Shown: positions 36,324 through 48,376, counted from the first letter of the stretch. The stretch: 64,000 nt of DNA from Rhizobium nepotum 39/7 (GCF_000949865.1 NZ_JWJH01000017.1:182409-246408); one strand, 5' to 3'. Translations and numbers: made by a program. Notes: generated from the sequence alone by a model not told the origin.

Positions 36324-36403
36324 GTCATCCTCGGACTTGACCCGAGGACCCATAACCCACTGAAATCAATGGATCCTCGGGTCAAGCCCGAGGATGACGT
36401 GGA
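36324..36403. repeat. RIME-like 80-bp palindromic element, copy 2
   Basis: Same three-stem structure and orientation as 33074-33153, with only a few base differences. It lies directly at the 3' end of alaS; the last bases run up to its stop codon. Confidence 0.8.
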
Positions 36404-36406
36404 GTG

Positions 36407-39070
<2,664 letters not shown>

Positions 39071-39200
39071 GCCCACACACCGCTCACAGCTGGAGTCCAT
39101 CACCGCCATCCTGAATGATGGCTATATTGCAAAATCACTGGCTTTTATCGTCCGCACCCTGCCCTGTCCAGCCATGGAGGCGAAGCAAGGCGTATAGGCA

Positions 39201-39243
39201 AAGAAAAAGGGCCGCACGAAGGAAAATCGCACGACCCTTTTGA
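39201..39243 (-). terminator. Intrinsic terminator of recA
   Basis: On the minus strand AAAAGGGTCG pairs with CGGCCCTTTT (one G-T pair) and is followed by TCTTTG. It lies about 65 bp past the recA stop. Confidence 0.7.
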
Positions 39244-39304
39244 TCCAAACCAGCTCATGTCGGCAAAGCCTCCAGGCGCTACCGCCCGGACCTTCGCGAA
39301 TGCA

Positions 39305-40396
39305 TCAACCTTCGTCGGCCCCGTCGTCGCCATCGTTGGCGTCAGGACCGCCATTATGCAGGAAGCGATCAGCGATCAGACCGGCATTCTGGCGCAGCGC
39401 CAGTTCGATCTCATTTGCCATTTCCGGATTGTCGCGCAGGAAGGTCTTGGCGTTTTCACGCCCCTGCCCCAGACGCTGACTATTATAGGAGAACCACGCA
39501 CCGGATTTTTCGACGATACCGGCCTTCACGCCGAGATCGACAAGCTCGCCGGTCTTCGATACGCCCTCGCCATACATGATGTCGAATTCCACCTGTTTGA
39601 AGGGCGGCGCCATCTTGTTCTTGACGACCTTGACACGCGTCTGGTTGCCGACAATCTCTTCGCGTTCCTTGACAGCGCCGATACGGCGGATGTCGAGACG
39701 CACCGAGGCGTAGAACTTCAGCGCGTTGCCGCCCGTCGTCGTTTCCGGCGAACCGAACATGACGCCGATCTTCATGCGGATCTGGTTGATGAAGATCACC
39801 ATGCATTTCGACTTGGAGATCGAGGCGGTCAGCTTGCGCAGCGCCTGGCTCATCAGGCGGGCCTGAAGGCCCGGCAGGCTGTCGCCCATCTCGCCTTCGA
39901 TTTCCGCACGCGGCGTCAGTGCCGCAACCGAGTCCACGACCAGAATATCGACGGCGCCGGAACGCACCAGCGTATCGGTGATTTCCAGTGCCTGTTCGCC
40001 CGTATCCGGCTGCGAGATCAGGAGGTTCTGCAAATCCACGCCGAGCTTGCGGGCATAGATGGGATCGAGCGCGTGCTCGGCATCCACGAAGGCGCAGATA
40101 CCGCCCTTCTTCTGGCATTCCGCAATCGTCTGCAGAGCCAGCGTCGTCTTACCCGAGCTTTCCGGGCCGTAAATCTCAACGATGCGCCCCCGCGGCAAAC
40201 CGCCGATACCGAGCGCGATATCCAGGCTGAGCGAACCCGTCGAAACGGTCTCGACTTCAACCACATTTTCATTGGAACCGAGCTTCATGATCGATCCCTT
40301 GCCGAACGACCGTTCGATCTGGGAGAGCGCCGCTTCCAGTGCCTTGCTTTTATCCACCGATTTATCCTCTACGAGACGCAAAGAATTTTGTGCCAT
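39305..40396 (-). CDS. recA: Recombinase RecA
   Basis: A 363-residue RecA, the strand-exchange ATPase and LexA co-protease. Walker A GPESSGKT is at 77-84, and the [29 protein letters not shown] and [14 protein letters not shown] motifs of the L1/L2 region are intact. The C-terminal tail is acidic ([14 protein letters not shown]). ATG 40396 is the correct start; a much longer open frame upstream runs antisense through psuK and is spurious. An SOS operator lies 60-74 bp upstream. Confidence 0.99.
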   Translation of the reverse strand: MAQNSLRLVEDKSVDKSKALEAALSQIERSFGKGSIMKLGSNENVVEVETVSTGSLSLDIALGIGGLPRGRIVEIYGPESSGKTTLALQTIAECQKKGGICAFVDAEHALDPIYARKLGVDLQNLLISQPDTGEQALEITDTLVRSGAVDILVVDSVAALTPRAEIEGEMGDSLPGLQARLMSQALRKLTASISKSKCMVIFINQIRMKIGVMFGSPETTTGGNALKFYASVRLDIRRIGAVKEREEIVGNQTRVKVVKNKMAPPFKQVEFDIMYGEGVSKTGELVDLGVKAGIVEKSGAWFSYNSQRLGQGRENAKTFLRDNPEMANEIELALRQNAGLIADRFLHNGGPDANDGDDGADEG

Positions 40397-40455
40397 CCGG
40401 TCCACCTTTAGGTTATTGAAGCCACACAGGCAATGAAGCAGTATGGAAATAGGAT

Positions 40456-40470
40456 GTACTCTATTTGTTC
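40456..40470 (-). promoter_or_regulatory. LexA (SOS) box for recA
   Basis: Plus-strand GTAC-N7-GTTC at 40456-40470, one base off the alphaproteobacterial LexA consensus GTTC-N7-GTTC. It is centred about 67 bp before the recA start, the expected place. A weaker GTTC-N7-GTTT follows near 40523. Confidence 0.65.
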
Positions 40471-40642
40471 TCATTTCGCAAGGCGCAGCCAGCATATTGA
40501 AAACAAATAGCGATAAGTGGTTTGTTCTGCTTTCGTTTTTTCGTGTCCGGCCTATCGCCGCAGACCGGGTGCGAAGGCGGAAAACCAAACGGTTCGGACG
40601 AATCGTCCACCCTTTCCATCCGCGAAAGAGGGAAACGCAAGC

Positions 40643-41584
40643 GTGAAGAAAATACTCGTTCTGGGCGGCGCGCATATCGACAGGCGCGGCATGATCGAGG
40701 CGGAAACAGCGCCCGGCGCCAGCAATCCCGGCTCCTGGATGGAAGAGGCGGGCGGCGGTGGCTTCAACGCAGCGCGTAATCTTTCCCGGCTCGGTTTTGC
40801 CGTCCGCATCATCGCACCGCGCGGCGGCGACGTGACGGGCGAGGCGGTGGCGGAGGCCGCAAGGCAGGCGGGCGTTGAAGATACGCCCTTCGTTTTCCTC
40901 GATCGCCGCACGCCAAGCTACACCGCCATTCTGGAGCGCGACGGCAATCTCGTCATCGCCCTTGCGGATATGGACCTCTACAAGCTGTTTTCGCCACGCC
41001 GCCTTAAAGTGCGCGCGGTGCGCGACGCGATCACCGCAAGCGACCTTTTGCTTTGCGACGCCAATCTGCCGGAGGATACGCTGAAGGCGCTCGGCCTCAT
41101 TGCCCGCGCCTGCAAAAAGCCGCTCGCAGCAATCGCCATTTCGCCCGCCAAGGCGGTGAAGCTGAAGGACGTACTCGCCGATATCGACTTTCTCTTCATG
41201 AACGAGGCGGAGGCGCGTGCTTTGACCGGGCAGACAACGGCAAATGTTCGCGACTGGCCGGAAATTCTCCGCAAGGCCGGTCTTGCCGGCGGCGTCGTCA
41301 CCCGTGGCGCAAGCGAAGTGGTGGCCTTCAACGCGACGCAAACCGCAAGCCTCCACCCGCCCCTCATCCGCGAGGTGAAAGATGTGACGGGTGCGGGAGA
41401 CGCCATGGCCTCCGGTTATCTTGCAGCAATCACCGAGGGCAAAACTATCGCCGAAGCGCTCCGACTGGGCGCTGCGGCCGCCGCCATCACCGTGCAATCG
41501 CCCTTTGCTACCGCCCAGGACCTGTCAAAAGACAGTGTCGAGGCCATGTTAGGGCTTGTCCCCAATGCCGAAATACTGGCATGA
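40643..41584 (+). CDS. psuK: PfkB-family sugar kinase, probable pseudouridine kinase
   Basis: A 313-residue ribokinase-family kinase: [15 protein letters not shown] is the first PfkB signature and [13 protein letters not shown] the second, with the catalytic Asp. The adjacent psuG in the same direction makes pseudouridine the likely substrate; PsuK phosphorylates it and PsuG then splits it. It starts with GTG at 40643, with GAGGG about 10 bases upstream, divergent from recA. Confidence 0.85.
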   Translation: MKKILVLGGAHIDRRGMIEAETAPGASNPGSWMEEAGGGGFNAARNLSRLGFAVRIIAPRGGDVTGEAVAEAARQAGVEDTPFVFLDRRTPSYTAILERDGNLVIALADMDLYKLFSPRRLKVRAVRDAITASDLLLCDANLPEDTLKALGLIARACKKPLAAIAISPAKAVKLKDVLADIDFLFMNEAEARALTGQTTANVRDWPEILRKAGLAGGVVTRGASEVVAFNATQTASLHPPLIREVKDVTGAGDAMASGYLAAITEGKTIAEALRLGAAAAAITVQSPFATAQDLSKDSVEAMLGLVPNAEILA

Positions 41585-41613
41585 ACCCGTTTTAAGAACC
41601 TGGAACAGACAGA

Positions 41614-42537
41614 ATGACCCGCCCCATCTCCCCGCTCCTGCCCATCGTCTATTCGCAAGAGGTTGCCGCCGCCAAGCAGCGCGGCGCGCCGATCGTGGCG
41701 CTTGAATCGACCATCATCACCCACGGCATGCCCTACCCGGGCAATATCGAGATGGCCGAAGGTGTCGAACAGATCATCCGCGATCAGGGCGCCGTTCCGG
41801 CAACCATCGCCGTCATTCACGGCACCCTGCATATCGGCCTTGAGAAAGACCAGCTGGAAGCATTGGCCCAGACCACGGACGCCATGAAGGTCTCGCGCGC
41901 CGATCTCGCCTTCGCGATTGCCGAACGCCGCACGGGCGCGACGACAGTGGCAGCCACCATGATCGCCGCTGCCCGCGCCGGCATCCGCGTTTTCGCCACC
42001 GGCGGCATCGGCGGCGTGCACAAGGGCGCGGAACAGACGTTCGATATTTCCGCCGATCTGACCGAGCTTGCCAAAACCGGCGTGATCGTCGTCTGCGCTG
42101 GCGCAAAGGCCATTCTGGATATCCCCAAGACGCTGGAAGTTCTCGAAACCAACGGCGTGCCGGTCGTCACCTTCGGTTCGGAAGAGTTTCCGGCCTTCTG
42201 GTCGCGCTCCTCCGGCCTCTCCAGCCCGCTCTCACTCAACAGCCCGGCGGCCATCGCCAATTTCCAGACAACCCGCGAACAGCTCGGCATCGACGGCGGC
42301 ATGCTGATCGCCAATCCCGTGCCGGAAGAAGACGAAATTCCGCGCGAGGAGATGGAAATCTACATCAACCGCGCCATTTCCCACGCCGAGCGCCAGGACA
42401 TCACCGGCAAGGCCGTCACGCCCTTCCTGCTCGGCGATATCTTCCGGCTGACCGATGGCCGCAGCCTCGCGACCAATATCGCGCTGGTGCGCAACAATGC
42501 CCAGCTCGCCGCAGAGATCGCCGTCGCGCTGAACTGA
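41614..42537 (+). CDS. psuG: Pseudouridine-5'-phosphate glycosidase
   Basis: A 307-residue PsuG/IndA enzyme that reversibly splits pseudouridine 5'-phosphate into uracil and ribose 5-phosphate. Diagnostic motifs: ALESTIITHGMPYPGN at the start, ATTVAATM with the catalytic Lys/Asp region, ATGGIGGVHKGAE, and FGSEEFPAFWSRSSGL. It follows psuK by 29 bp and is almost certainly co-transcribed. Confidence 0.97.
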   Translation: MTRPISPLLPIVYSQEVAAAKQRGAPIVALESTIITHGMPYPGNIEMAEGVEQIIRDQGAVPATIAVIHGTLHIGLEKDQLEALAQTTDAMKVSRADLAFAIAERRTGATTVAATMIAAARAGIRVFATGGIGGVHKGAEQTFDISADLTELAKTGVIVVCAGAKAILDIPKTLEVLETNGVPVVTFGSEEFPAFWSRSSGLSSPLSLNSPAAIANFQTTREQLGIDGGMLIANPVPEEDEIPREEMEIYINRAISHAERQDITGKAVTPFLLGDIFRLTDGRSLATNIALVRNNAQLAAEIAVALN

Positions 42538-42599
42538 GAGCAGAGACTGGGACCATCCTCAGATTCGAGGGTGATGGCAGGGGTGCGAAAACCTCTCCT

Positions 42600-42715
42600 C
42601 CGTCATGCCGGACTTGATCCGGCATCCAGCCACGGCGCGTCTGCGCCGTGATAGACTCTTTCGTGATCAAGCCCTTGATCACGCTGGACCTCGAATCCAG
42701 TCCGGGGTGACGGGA
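42600..42715. repeat. Composite palindromic intergenic element
   Basis: Outer ends CCGTCA and TGACGG enclose several nested stems: ATGCCGGA/TCCGGCAT, CACGGCG/CGCCGTG, CGTGATCAAG/CTTGATCACG and CTGGA/TCCAG. It shares the left flank AAACCTCTCCTCCGTCAT with the element at the right end of the window. Confidence 0.75.
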
Positions 42716-42751
42716 TACGAACGTGTCTGCCCTAAGAACTTTGCTACCAAC

Positions 42752-42797
42752 AAAAGAGCCCGGAAAGCTTTACGCTTTCCGGGCTTTCGTTTTTCAG
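42752..42797. terminator. Bidirectional intrinsic terminator
   Basis: A 12-bp stem AGCCCGGAAAGC (42757-42768) with GCTTTCCGGGCT (42774-42785), with T-rich tails on both strands, sits between the convergent psuG and OmpA-family genes. Confidence 0.92.
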
Positions 42798-42810
42798 TTC
42801 CTGAACCCGA

Positions 42811-45081
42811 TCAGTTCTGGGCGACCGGCCTTACCAGCGGCGTGACACGGCGGATGGTGACGCGGCGGTTCTGCTGTTCCGGGCCGAGTGTCTGGACCTT
42901 CAGATATCGCTCGCCATACCCTTGGGTCGCGAGGTTTTCCGGCGGAATACCGTAAACATCGGTCAGAACATTGGCGACGGACGCGGCGCGCTCGTCGGAA
43001 AGAACGAGGTTGCTTTCATCCGAACCGACGGCATCGGTGTGGCCTTCGATCAGGAAGGTCTCCGCCGGGTTCTTTGCCAGCGCCTTGTTGATCGCATCCG
43101 CCACCTTGCGCAGCGAACGCGCCTGCGCCATCCGAATGTCGGCGCTGCCCGTGGCGAAGGTGATCGTATCGAGATCGATACGGCGCACCTTGTCGCGGAT
43201 ACGGGCCGAATAACGCACTTCGTCCAGCGAATAGACGCGCTCCACCGGCTCGACCGGCGGCTGCTCCAGGAAGCGATAATAATCGCGGTCCGGATCGCTC
43301 GACGTGTCGATGATGTAGTCCGTCACCGGAATGCGCAGGCGCATCGGCGGCAGGTCGAGGCCCGGATCGCGATAGACGTATTCACGGTCAGGATCCTCCA
43401 TCAACTCCGGCGCATAGAACAGCACATATTCCCGGCCCCGGTCATCGATGCGCGAACGCTGGATGACGTCGCCATAACGGTTGCGGATCGTCACCACCTG
43501 CGTGCCGTCCCGGCGCTCGACCGTCTCGCGGATGCGTCCGCCGCCCAAACGCTCGTAATAGGGCTCGCCGCCATCGCGGATGAAGCGCTGGTTGTCGTCG
43601 CCGCGCACCACCACACGATCGCCGAATTGCAGGATGATCGGCGCATCGCGATCCTGATCGCGTCTGCCGCCTTCGCGCGGCTGCCATTCGCGTGCACCTT
43701 CCGGCCGCTCATATTGCGGACGGCGATCGATACGCTCGCCCTGCTGGGAGGTGATCGCCTCCATTTTCACAGGCGGCGGCGGGGCCTTGCCTTCGGCGGC
43801 ACCGGCGCGCTGCGCCTCGGCATCGGAGGTCGGCACTTTCACGTCACCGGCCTGTTCACGCTCGCGGCGGCGTTGCTCCCGTGCCTGGTTGTTGCCGGAG
43901 CGTTCCACTTCCTTGTCGCTGTCGAGAACGGCAGCACCCTTATCGACGGGCAGGATGACCGTGTCGGCGGTCTTGGACGGGTCCTTGGCGATAGCCTTGG
44001 CCTTGTCCAGTTCCTGCTTCGTCGTCGGTGGCGCTTCCGTCTGCGGAATGGCGACCTGATTGGGAACGGGTTCGCCGGCGGGCGCCTGTCCGGTCGTCGC
44101 ACCACTCGGCGGCGGGGGCGTCGGCGTGCCTGGCAGCGGCGCTGCTGGCTCGGTCTTGCCCTGGCCTTCTACCGGCGGTCTTTCAGATGGCTGCTGGCCG
44201 GGCGCGGGATTGGGCTGCGCCTCCGGAGCCGGCGGCCGTGCCGGTGTCGGCGCTTCCTTCGGAACCGGCGTTTCCTTCACGGCAGGTTCGGGAGCGGCAG
44301 GCTTTTTCTCCGGAACGGCCTTTTCAGCCGGTTCCACTTTCGGTTCGGGGGCCGGAGCTGGCGCTGGGGCCTTTTCCTCTACCGGCGGCTTTTTCTCAAG
44401 CGCAGGCTCGCGCGGCTTGGCCGGCTGCTCGGTGTTTTCAGGGCGTGCGGCAGGCTGCTCGGCCGCCGGTTCCTTTGCCGGTTCCGGCTTGCGCGGACGT
44501 GGCGGGCGCTGCTCGCCCTCACCTGCGGGCTGTTCGGCCCGTTCCGGTTTGCGTGGCCGCTCCTGTGCTGGCTGTTCGGCTGCGGGCGGGGCTTCGGGCT
44601 CGGCCTGCGGGCGCTGGCGTGCGGGGCGCTGTTCGGCCGGCGCCGGTTCCGGGCGAGCTTCGCGCTGCGGTTCCCGTTGCGGCTCGGGCTGAGGTTCCCG
44701 TTGAGGTTCCGGCTGCGGTTCGCGCCGGGGTTCCCGTTGGGGTTCAGGGCGCGGCTCGGCAGGGGCCGCTTCCGACTTGGGTTCGGGCTTGGGTTCGGGC
44801 CGCTCGCGCGCTGGCTCGGGCGCCTGTTCGTGTTTCTGCGGTTCGGCGTGCGGCTGCGCCTCTTCCGCCTGTCGCTTCTTGCGCAGCAGCTCTTCCGGGT
44901 TCTGCTCTTCCGGCTGCGCCTGCGCCAATATCACCGGGGCCGTCATCGGCGCCTGGGATTGGGGCATCTGTGTCTGCGCCCGCGCCGCGCCGGCATAACC
45001 GGCAGCGGCCGGCTCCACCGCGATCGCCAGCGACATGAGGGGGAAAACCACCCCCGTCAGCAATGTGTTCTTCTTCAGCAT
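42811..45081 (-). CDS. OmpA-family protein with long Pro/Glu-rich region
   Basis: A 756-residue exported protein. A signal peptide covers about residues 1-27; residues about 40-330 are a low-complexity Pro/Glu/Arg/Ala tract with many REPQPEPQ-like repeats; a middle domain (about 430-600) has REP-like FGDRVVVRGDDN and YVYRDPGLDLPP motifs; the C-terminus is an OmpA peptidoglycan-binding domain (FLIEGHTDAVGSDESNLVLS). It should span the periplasm from the outer membrane to the cell wall. ATG 45081 is preferred over 45102 because GAGGAA sits 7 bases upstream. Confidence 0.9.
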   Translation of the reverse strand: MLKKNTLLTGVVFPLMSLAIAVEPAAAGYAGAARAQTQMPQSQAPMTAPVILAQAQPEEQNPEELLRKKRQAEEAQPHAEPQKHEQAPEPARERPEPKPEPKSEAAPAEPRPEPQREPRREPQPEPQREPQPEPQREPQREARPEPAPAEQRPARQRPQAEPEAPPAAEQPAQERPRKPERAEQPAGEGEQRPPRPRKPEPAKEPAAEQPAARPENTEQPAKPREPALEKKPPVEEKAPAPAPAPEPKVEPAEKAVPEKKPAAPEPAVKETPVPKEAPTPARPPAPEAQPNPAPGQQPSERPPVEGQGKTEPAAPLPGTPTPPPPSGATTGQAPAGEPVPNQVAIPQTEAPPTTKQELDKAKAIAKDPSKTADTVILPVDKGAAVLDSDKEVERSGNNQAREQRRREREQAGDVKVPTSDAEAQRAGAAEGKAPPPPVKMEAITSQQGERIDRRPQYERPEGAREWQPREGGRRDQDRDAPIILQFGDRVVVRGDDNQRFIRDGGEPYYERLGGGRIRETVERRDGTQVVTIRNRYGDVIQRSRIDDRGREYVLFYAPELMEDPDREYVYRDPGLDLPPMRLRIPVTDYIIDTSSDPDRDYYRFLEQPPVEPVERVYSLDEVRYSARIRDKVRRIDLDTITFATGSADIRMAQARSLRKVADAINKALAKNPAETFLIEGHTDAVGSDESNLVLSDERAASVANVLTDVYGIPPENLATQGYGERYLKVQTLGPEQQNRRVTIRRVTPLVRPVAQN

Positions 45082-45423
45082 CGGTGCTTCCTCATCTGCC
45101 ATTGTTTTATACGCCGCTTATGTCGCGGCATCATGAATTCCGGCTGCGCGTGCAGGCGCTGGTCAACGCCCTGCACCGGCTTCGGTTCCCATGATGAACA
45201 AAGCCTTCTGTACCGGAAATGAACAGATCAAGGCGTTTTCGTGAATGCTCTGCGGCGGAATCGCGTTGGCTAATATTGCAGTTGCATTTTTTGACCAACC
45301 GGATGAATAATTGCCCCGCGCTGAGGCCACGGACGGCAAACCGTTCTGTCGTGCCTGCGCCCACGACGTCCGCACTGAAAACAACAACAGACTGCGGATG
45401 AACGACCAAAAGAGAGGATCGAA
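45082..45423. other. Divergent spacer between the OmpA-family and ABC genes
   Basis: About 340 bp with no supported gene. It should hold both promoters. The ribosome site AGAGAGGA precedes the ABC binding-protein start. No operator palindrome stands out. Confidence 0.45.
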
Positions 45424-46197
45424 ATGCCTATTTCCACCCGTCTGCTCGCAGCCGTATCGATTGCCGCCATCTCGCTGTTCTCCGGCGCTGCGCTGGCACA
45501 GGACAAAATCGTCATCGGCACCGAAGGCGCCTACCCGCCCTTCAACAATCTTGAAGCCGACGGTACGCTGACCGGCTTCGACATCGACATCGCCAAGGCG
45601 CTGTGCGTCGAAATGAAGGCCGAATGCACCTTCGTCACCAATGATTGGGACGGCATCATTCCCGCCCTGCAGGCCAAGAAGTTCGACGCCATCATCGCGT
45701 CCATGTCGATCACGCCCGAACGTCTCGAGAAGGTCGACTTCTCCAAGAAATACTACAACACCCCGCCGGCAATCGCCGTACCGAAGGATTCGCCGATCAA
45801 GTCCGTCGACGATCTGAAGGGCAAGTCGCTCGGCGCACAGGGTTCCACCACCCACTCCAACTATGCCGAAAAGCATTTCCCGGACGCCAGCCTGAAAATG
45901 TATCCGACCGCCGACGAATATAAGCTCGATATCGCCAACGGCCGCATCGACGCCGTTATCGACGATATCGTCGTCCTGTCGGAATGGCTGAAGTCGGATG
46001 CGGGTGCCTGCTGCAAGATCCTGACGCCGCTTCCGGTGGATGTCGAGATCAACGGCAATGGCGCAGGTGTTGCCGTGCGCAAGGGTGACACGGCGCTCGC
46101 CGACAAGTTCACGGCCGCCATCGCGGGCATCCGCGCCAACGGCAAATATCAGGAAATCAACAAAAAATACTTCGATTTCGACGTTTACGGCCAGTAA
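45424..46197 (+). CDS. Polar amino-acid ABC transporter substrate-binding protein
   Basis: A 257-residue family 3 solute-binding protein. The signal peptide ends at ALAQ near residue 23. The mature part starts IVIGTEGAYPPFNNLEADGTLTGFDID, typical of the lysine/arginine/ornithine and opine binding group, with the Cys pair CVEMKAEC and AGACCK. It acts in the periplasm and hands the ligand to the two permeases encoded downstream. Confidence 0.93.
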   Translation: MPISTRLLAAVSIAAISLFSGAALAQDKIVIGTEGAYPPFNNLEADGTLTGFDIDIAKALCVEMKAECTFVTNDWDGIIPALQAKKFDAIIASMSITPERLEKVDFSKKYYNTPPAIAVPKDSPIKSVDDLKGKSLGAQGSTTHSNYAEKHFPDASLKMYPTADEYKLDIANGRIDAVIDDIVVLSEWLKSDAGACCKILTPLPVDVEINGNGAGVAVRKGDTALADKFTAAIAGIRANGKYQEINKKYFDFDVYGQ

Positions 46198-46223
46198 GCG
46201 GCAGAACGCTTGTTGAAATCTCG

Positions 46224-46255
46224 TGGCGGAAGGCTTGCCCTTCCGCCATTTTTGT
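46224..46255 (+). terminator. Terminator-like hairpin inside the ABC operon
   Basis: TGGCGGAAGG (46224-46233) and CCTTCCGCCA (46239-46248) form a 10-bp stem followed by TTTTTG. Placed between the binding-protein and permease genes, it probably reduces read-through so that binding protein is made in excess. Confidence 0.8.
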
Positions 46256-46310
46256 TTGAAAACGTAACCATAACAATCACGGCGGCTTAAGACCGCGGGG
46301 GAAAACTGGC

Positions 46311-47114
46311 ATGAGCGGAGCATTTTCCGCCATAGGTGCGTTCTGGACCTATGTCTCGACACTTCTCGATCCCTTCTGCGGGCCGGTCGGTCTCTTCACG
46401 CTTTTCGGAAACGGCACCCTCGTCACCTGCGGCGATACCGGCTGGGGCGACGAAATCGCCTTCGGCGTCAAGGTCACGATCTCGCTGGCGCTCGCCACCC
46501 TGCCTGTCGGGCTTCTGATCGGCTTCCTCATCGCGCTCGCCGCGCAATCGGAGGAAAAATCGCTGCGGCTGGCGGCCGGCGTCTATACCACGATATTTCG
46601 TGGCCTGCCGGAACTCCTGACCCTGTTCATCGTCTATTACGGCATCCAGATGCTGCTGCAATCGGTCGCCGCCTATGTGGGGATAACCGGTCCGGTCGAG
46701 ATCAACGCCTTCGTGGCGGGCATGATCGCACTCTCGGTGGTGTTTTCGTCCTATTCTTCGGAAGTGCTGCTGTCTGCCTTCAAGGCCATACCGAAGGGTC
46801 AATATGAGGCGGGCCATGCACTCGGCCTTTCGCGCGGCCGCACCATGGTGCTCGTCATCATTCCGCAACTGGTCAGGATCGCCCTGCCCGGCATGACCAA
46901 CCTCTGGGTCATCCTGCTGAAAGACACCTCCTACGTCTCGATCATCGGCCTTGCCGATATCATCCGCCAGACCGGCATCGCCGCCCGCGTCAGCAAGGAA
47001 GCCTTTTTCTTTTACAGCATCGCCTGCCTGCTTTATCTCATCCTCGCGCTTCTCTCCTCCATCGGCATCGGCTTCATCGATCGCTGGTCGCGCAAGTCGG
47101 AGGCGAGCCGATGA
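46311..47114 (+). CDS. Polar amino-acid ABC transporter permease (HisQ-like)
   Basis: A 267-residue inner-membrane permease with five hydrophobic helices. The family region LATLPVGLLIGFLIALA and the EAA loop EAGHALGLSRGRTMVLVIIPQ, which docks the ATPase, are intact. It overlaps the next permease gene by 4 bp (ATGA), indicating translational coupling. Confidence 0.92.
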   Translation: MSGAFSAIGAFWTYVSTLLDPFCGPVGLFTLFGNGTLVTCGDTGWGDEIAFGVKVTISLALATLPVGLLIGFLIALAAQSEEKSLRLAAGVYTTIFRGLPELLTLFIVYYGIQMLLQSVAAYVGITGPVEINAFVAGMIALSVVFSSYSSEVLLSAFKAIPKGQYEAGHALGLSRGRTMVLVIIPQLVRIALPGMTNLWVILLKDTSYVSIIGLADIIRQTGIAARVSKEAFFFYSIACLLYLILALLSSIGIGFIDRWSRKSEASR

Positions 47115-47941
47115 GCTATGTTCAGGAACTCATTCCTCCGCGCCCCGCCCCGATTGCCACAGACAAGCCCCTCAACATATCGCGCATCGCCGGCATCGCC
47201 GTCATCACGCTCTGGATTCTGCTTGCCGCCGGGCTGATCTTCGCCATGATCGAAGGCTGGGACTGGGCGAAATTCGAGCGTTACGGGCCGCGTTATATCG
47301 ATGGCCTCATCACCACACTGACGCTGGTCGGCAGTTCGATCATTCTCGGCTCGATCCTCTCGGTGCCCGTCGCCTTTGCCCGCATGTCGGAAAACCGCTT
47401 CATCGGAGCGCTGGCCTATGCCTATGTCTATGTCTTTCGCAGCACGCCGCTGCTCGCGCAGCTTTTCCTGATCTATTACGGCCTCGGCAGTTTCCGCCAG
47501 GGGCTGGAAACCGTCGGCCTGTGGTGGTTCTTCCGTGAGGCATGGTATTGTGGCCTGTTATCGCTCACCCTCAACACGGCCGCCTATCAGGCCGAAATCC
47601 TGCGTGGGGCGATCCGCAGCGTGCCGCGCGGCCAGCATGAAGGCGCCGCCTCGCTCGGCCTGTCGAAATTCGTCACCTTCCGCAAGGTCATTCTGCCGCA
47701 GGCGCTCATCGTGGCGCTGCGCCCCTACGGCAACGAGATCATCCTGATGATCAAGGGATCGGCCGTGGTCTCCATCGTCACCGTCTTCGACCTGATGGGA
47801 CAGACGCGTTACGCCTTTTCCCGCACATTCGATTATCAGGCCTATCTCTGGGCCGCGATCTTCTACCTGACGATCGTCGAGACGCTCCGACATGTCTGGG
47901 CATGGCTGGAAGCCCGCCTCACGCGCCATCTCAAGCGCTAG
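47111..47941 (+). CDS. Polar amino-acid ABC transporter permease (HisM-like)
   Basis: A 276-residue permease with an extended N-terminal cytoplasmic arm and five membrane helices; the EAA loop is QHEGAASLGLSKFVTFRKVILPQA. It pairs with the preceding permease to form the channel. A terminator follows, and no ATP-binding protein gene is found in this operon or elsewhere nearby, so the transporter must borrow an ATPase encoded elsewhere. Confidence 0.92.
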   Translation: MSYVQELIPPRPAPIATDKPLNISRIAGIAVITLWILLAAGLIFAMIEGWDWAKFERYGPRYIDGLITTLTLVGSSIILGSILSVPVAFARMSENRFIGALAYAYVYVFRSTPLLAQLFLIYYGLGSFRQGLETVGLWWFFREAWYCGLLSLTLNTAAYQAEILRGAIRSVPRGQHEGAASLGLSKFVTFRKVILPQALIVALRPYGNEIILMIKGSAVVSIVTVFDLMGQTRYAFSRTFDYQAYLWAAIFYLTIVETLRHVWAWLEARLTRHLKR

Positions 47942-47948
47942 AGATCAC

Positions 47949-47986
47949 GTTGGCAGCACTCATCAACGGAGGCTGCCAACTTTTTG
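47949..47986 (+). terminator. Intrinsic terminator of the ABC operon
   Basis: GTTGGCAGC (47949-47957) and GCTGCCAAC (47972-47980) form a 9-bp stem followed by TTTTTG. Confidence 0.88.
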
Positions 47987-48109
47987 AAAAATATAACTAT
48001 TTTGTGACAATACATGCTTTCGGCAAGGTTGGGTTAACCCTGCCGTGTTCCCATATCAGATACAGCGGCAATGCTGTGATCGGCAATCATGGAAACGGGA
48101 ACCGTCGTC

Positions 48110-48376
48110 ATGAACAAGGATATGGAAATGATGCTGAGGGGCTACGGCCTCACCACCGCCCAGATTTTTTATCGCATGCCGGACCATCCGCTGGTTCTCC
48201 AGACCTATGTCTGGCAGAACTACGATCTCGCCCCGGATTTTCCCGAAATGCACGGTTTCCTCAAATTCTGGCAGGAAAAGCTCGACGGACCATTGCACTC
48301 CGTCCGCTACGTGCACCGGCAGGTGATCTCGGCGCAAGAATGGCGCGCGCTGAAAGGGGAGTTCATCCTTCACTGA
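48110..48376 (+). CDS. usg-family protein
   Basis: An 88-residue protein matching the rhizobial usg family (MLRGYGLTTAQIFYRMPDHP, LQTYVWQNYDLAPDFPE, and a C-terminal RQVISAQEWRALKGE). The biochemical role of this small family is not established. ATG 48110 matches the usual start; ATG 48089 would add seven residues and lacks a ribosome site. Confidence 0.82.
   Translation: MNKDMEMMLRGYGLTTAQIFYRMPDHPLVLQTYVWQNYDLAPDFPEMHGFLKFWQEKLDGPLHSVRYVHRQVISAQEWRALKGEFILH

Noticed and set aside
33074..36403. CRISPR array made from the repeated palindromes
   Set aside because: Copies are kilobases apart, with no regular spacers and no cas genes. They fit RIME-like intergenic elements.
40397..41497. 367-codon N-terminal extension of recA
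   Set aside because: It would run antisense through psuK and bury the SOS operator inside coding sequence. The normal RecA N-terminus starts at 40396.
42922..45222. Long plus-strand open frames opposite the OmpA-family gene
   Set aside because: They arise from the Pro/Glu-rich repeats and translate into Arg/Gly low complexity; no ribosome site or family features.
45163..46362. 399-codon minus-strand open frame
   Set aside because: Antisense to the ABC substrate-binding gene, which has a signal peptide and family motifs.
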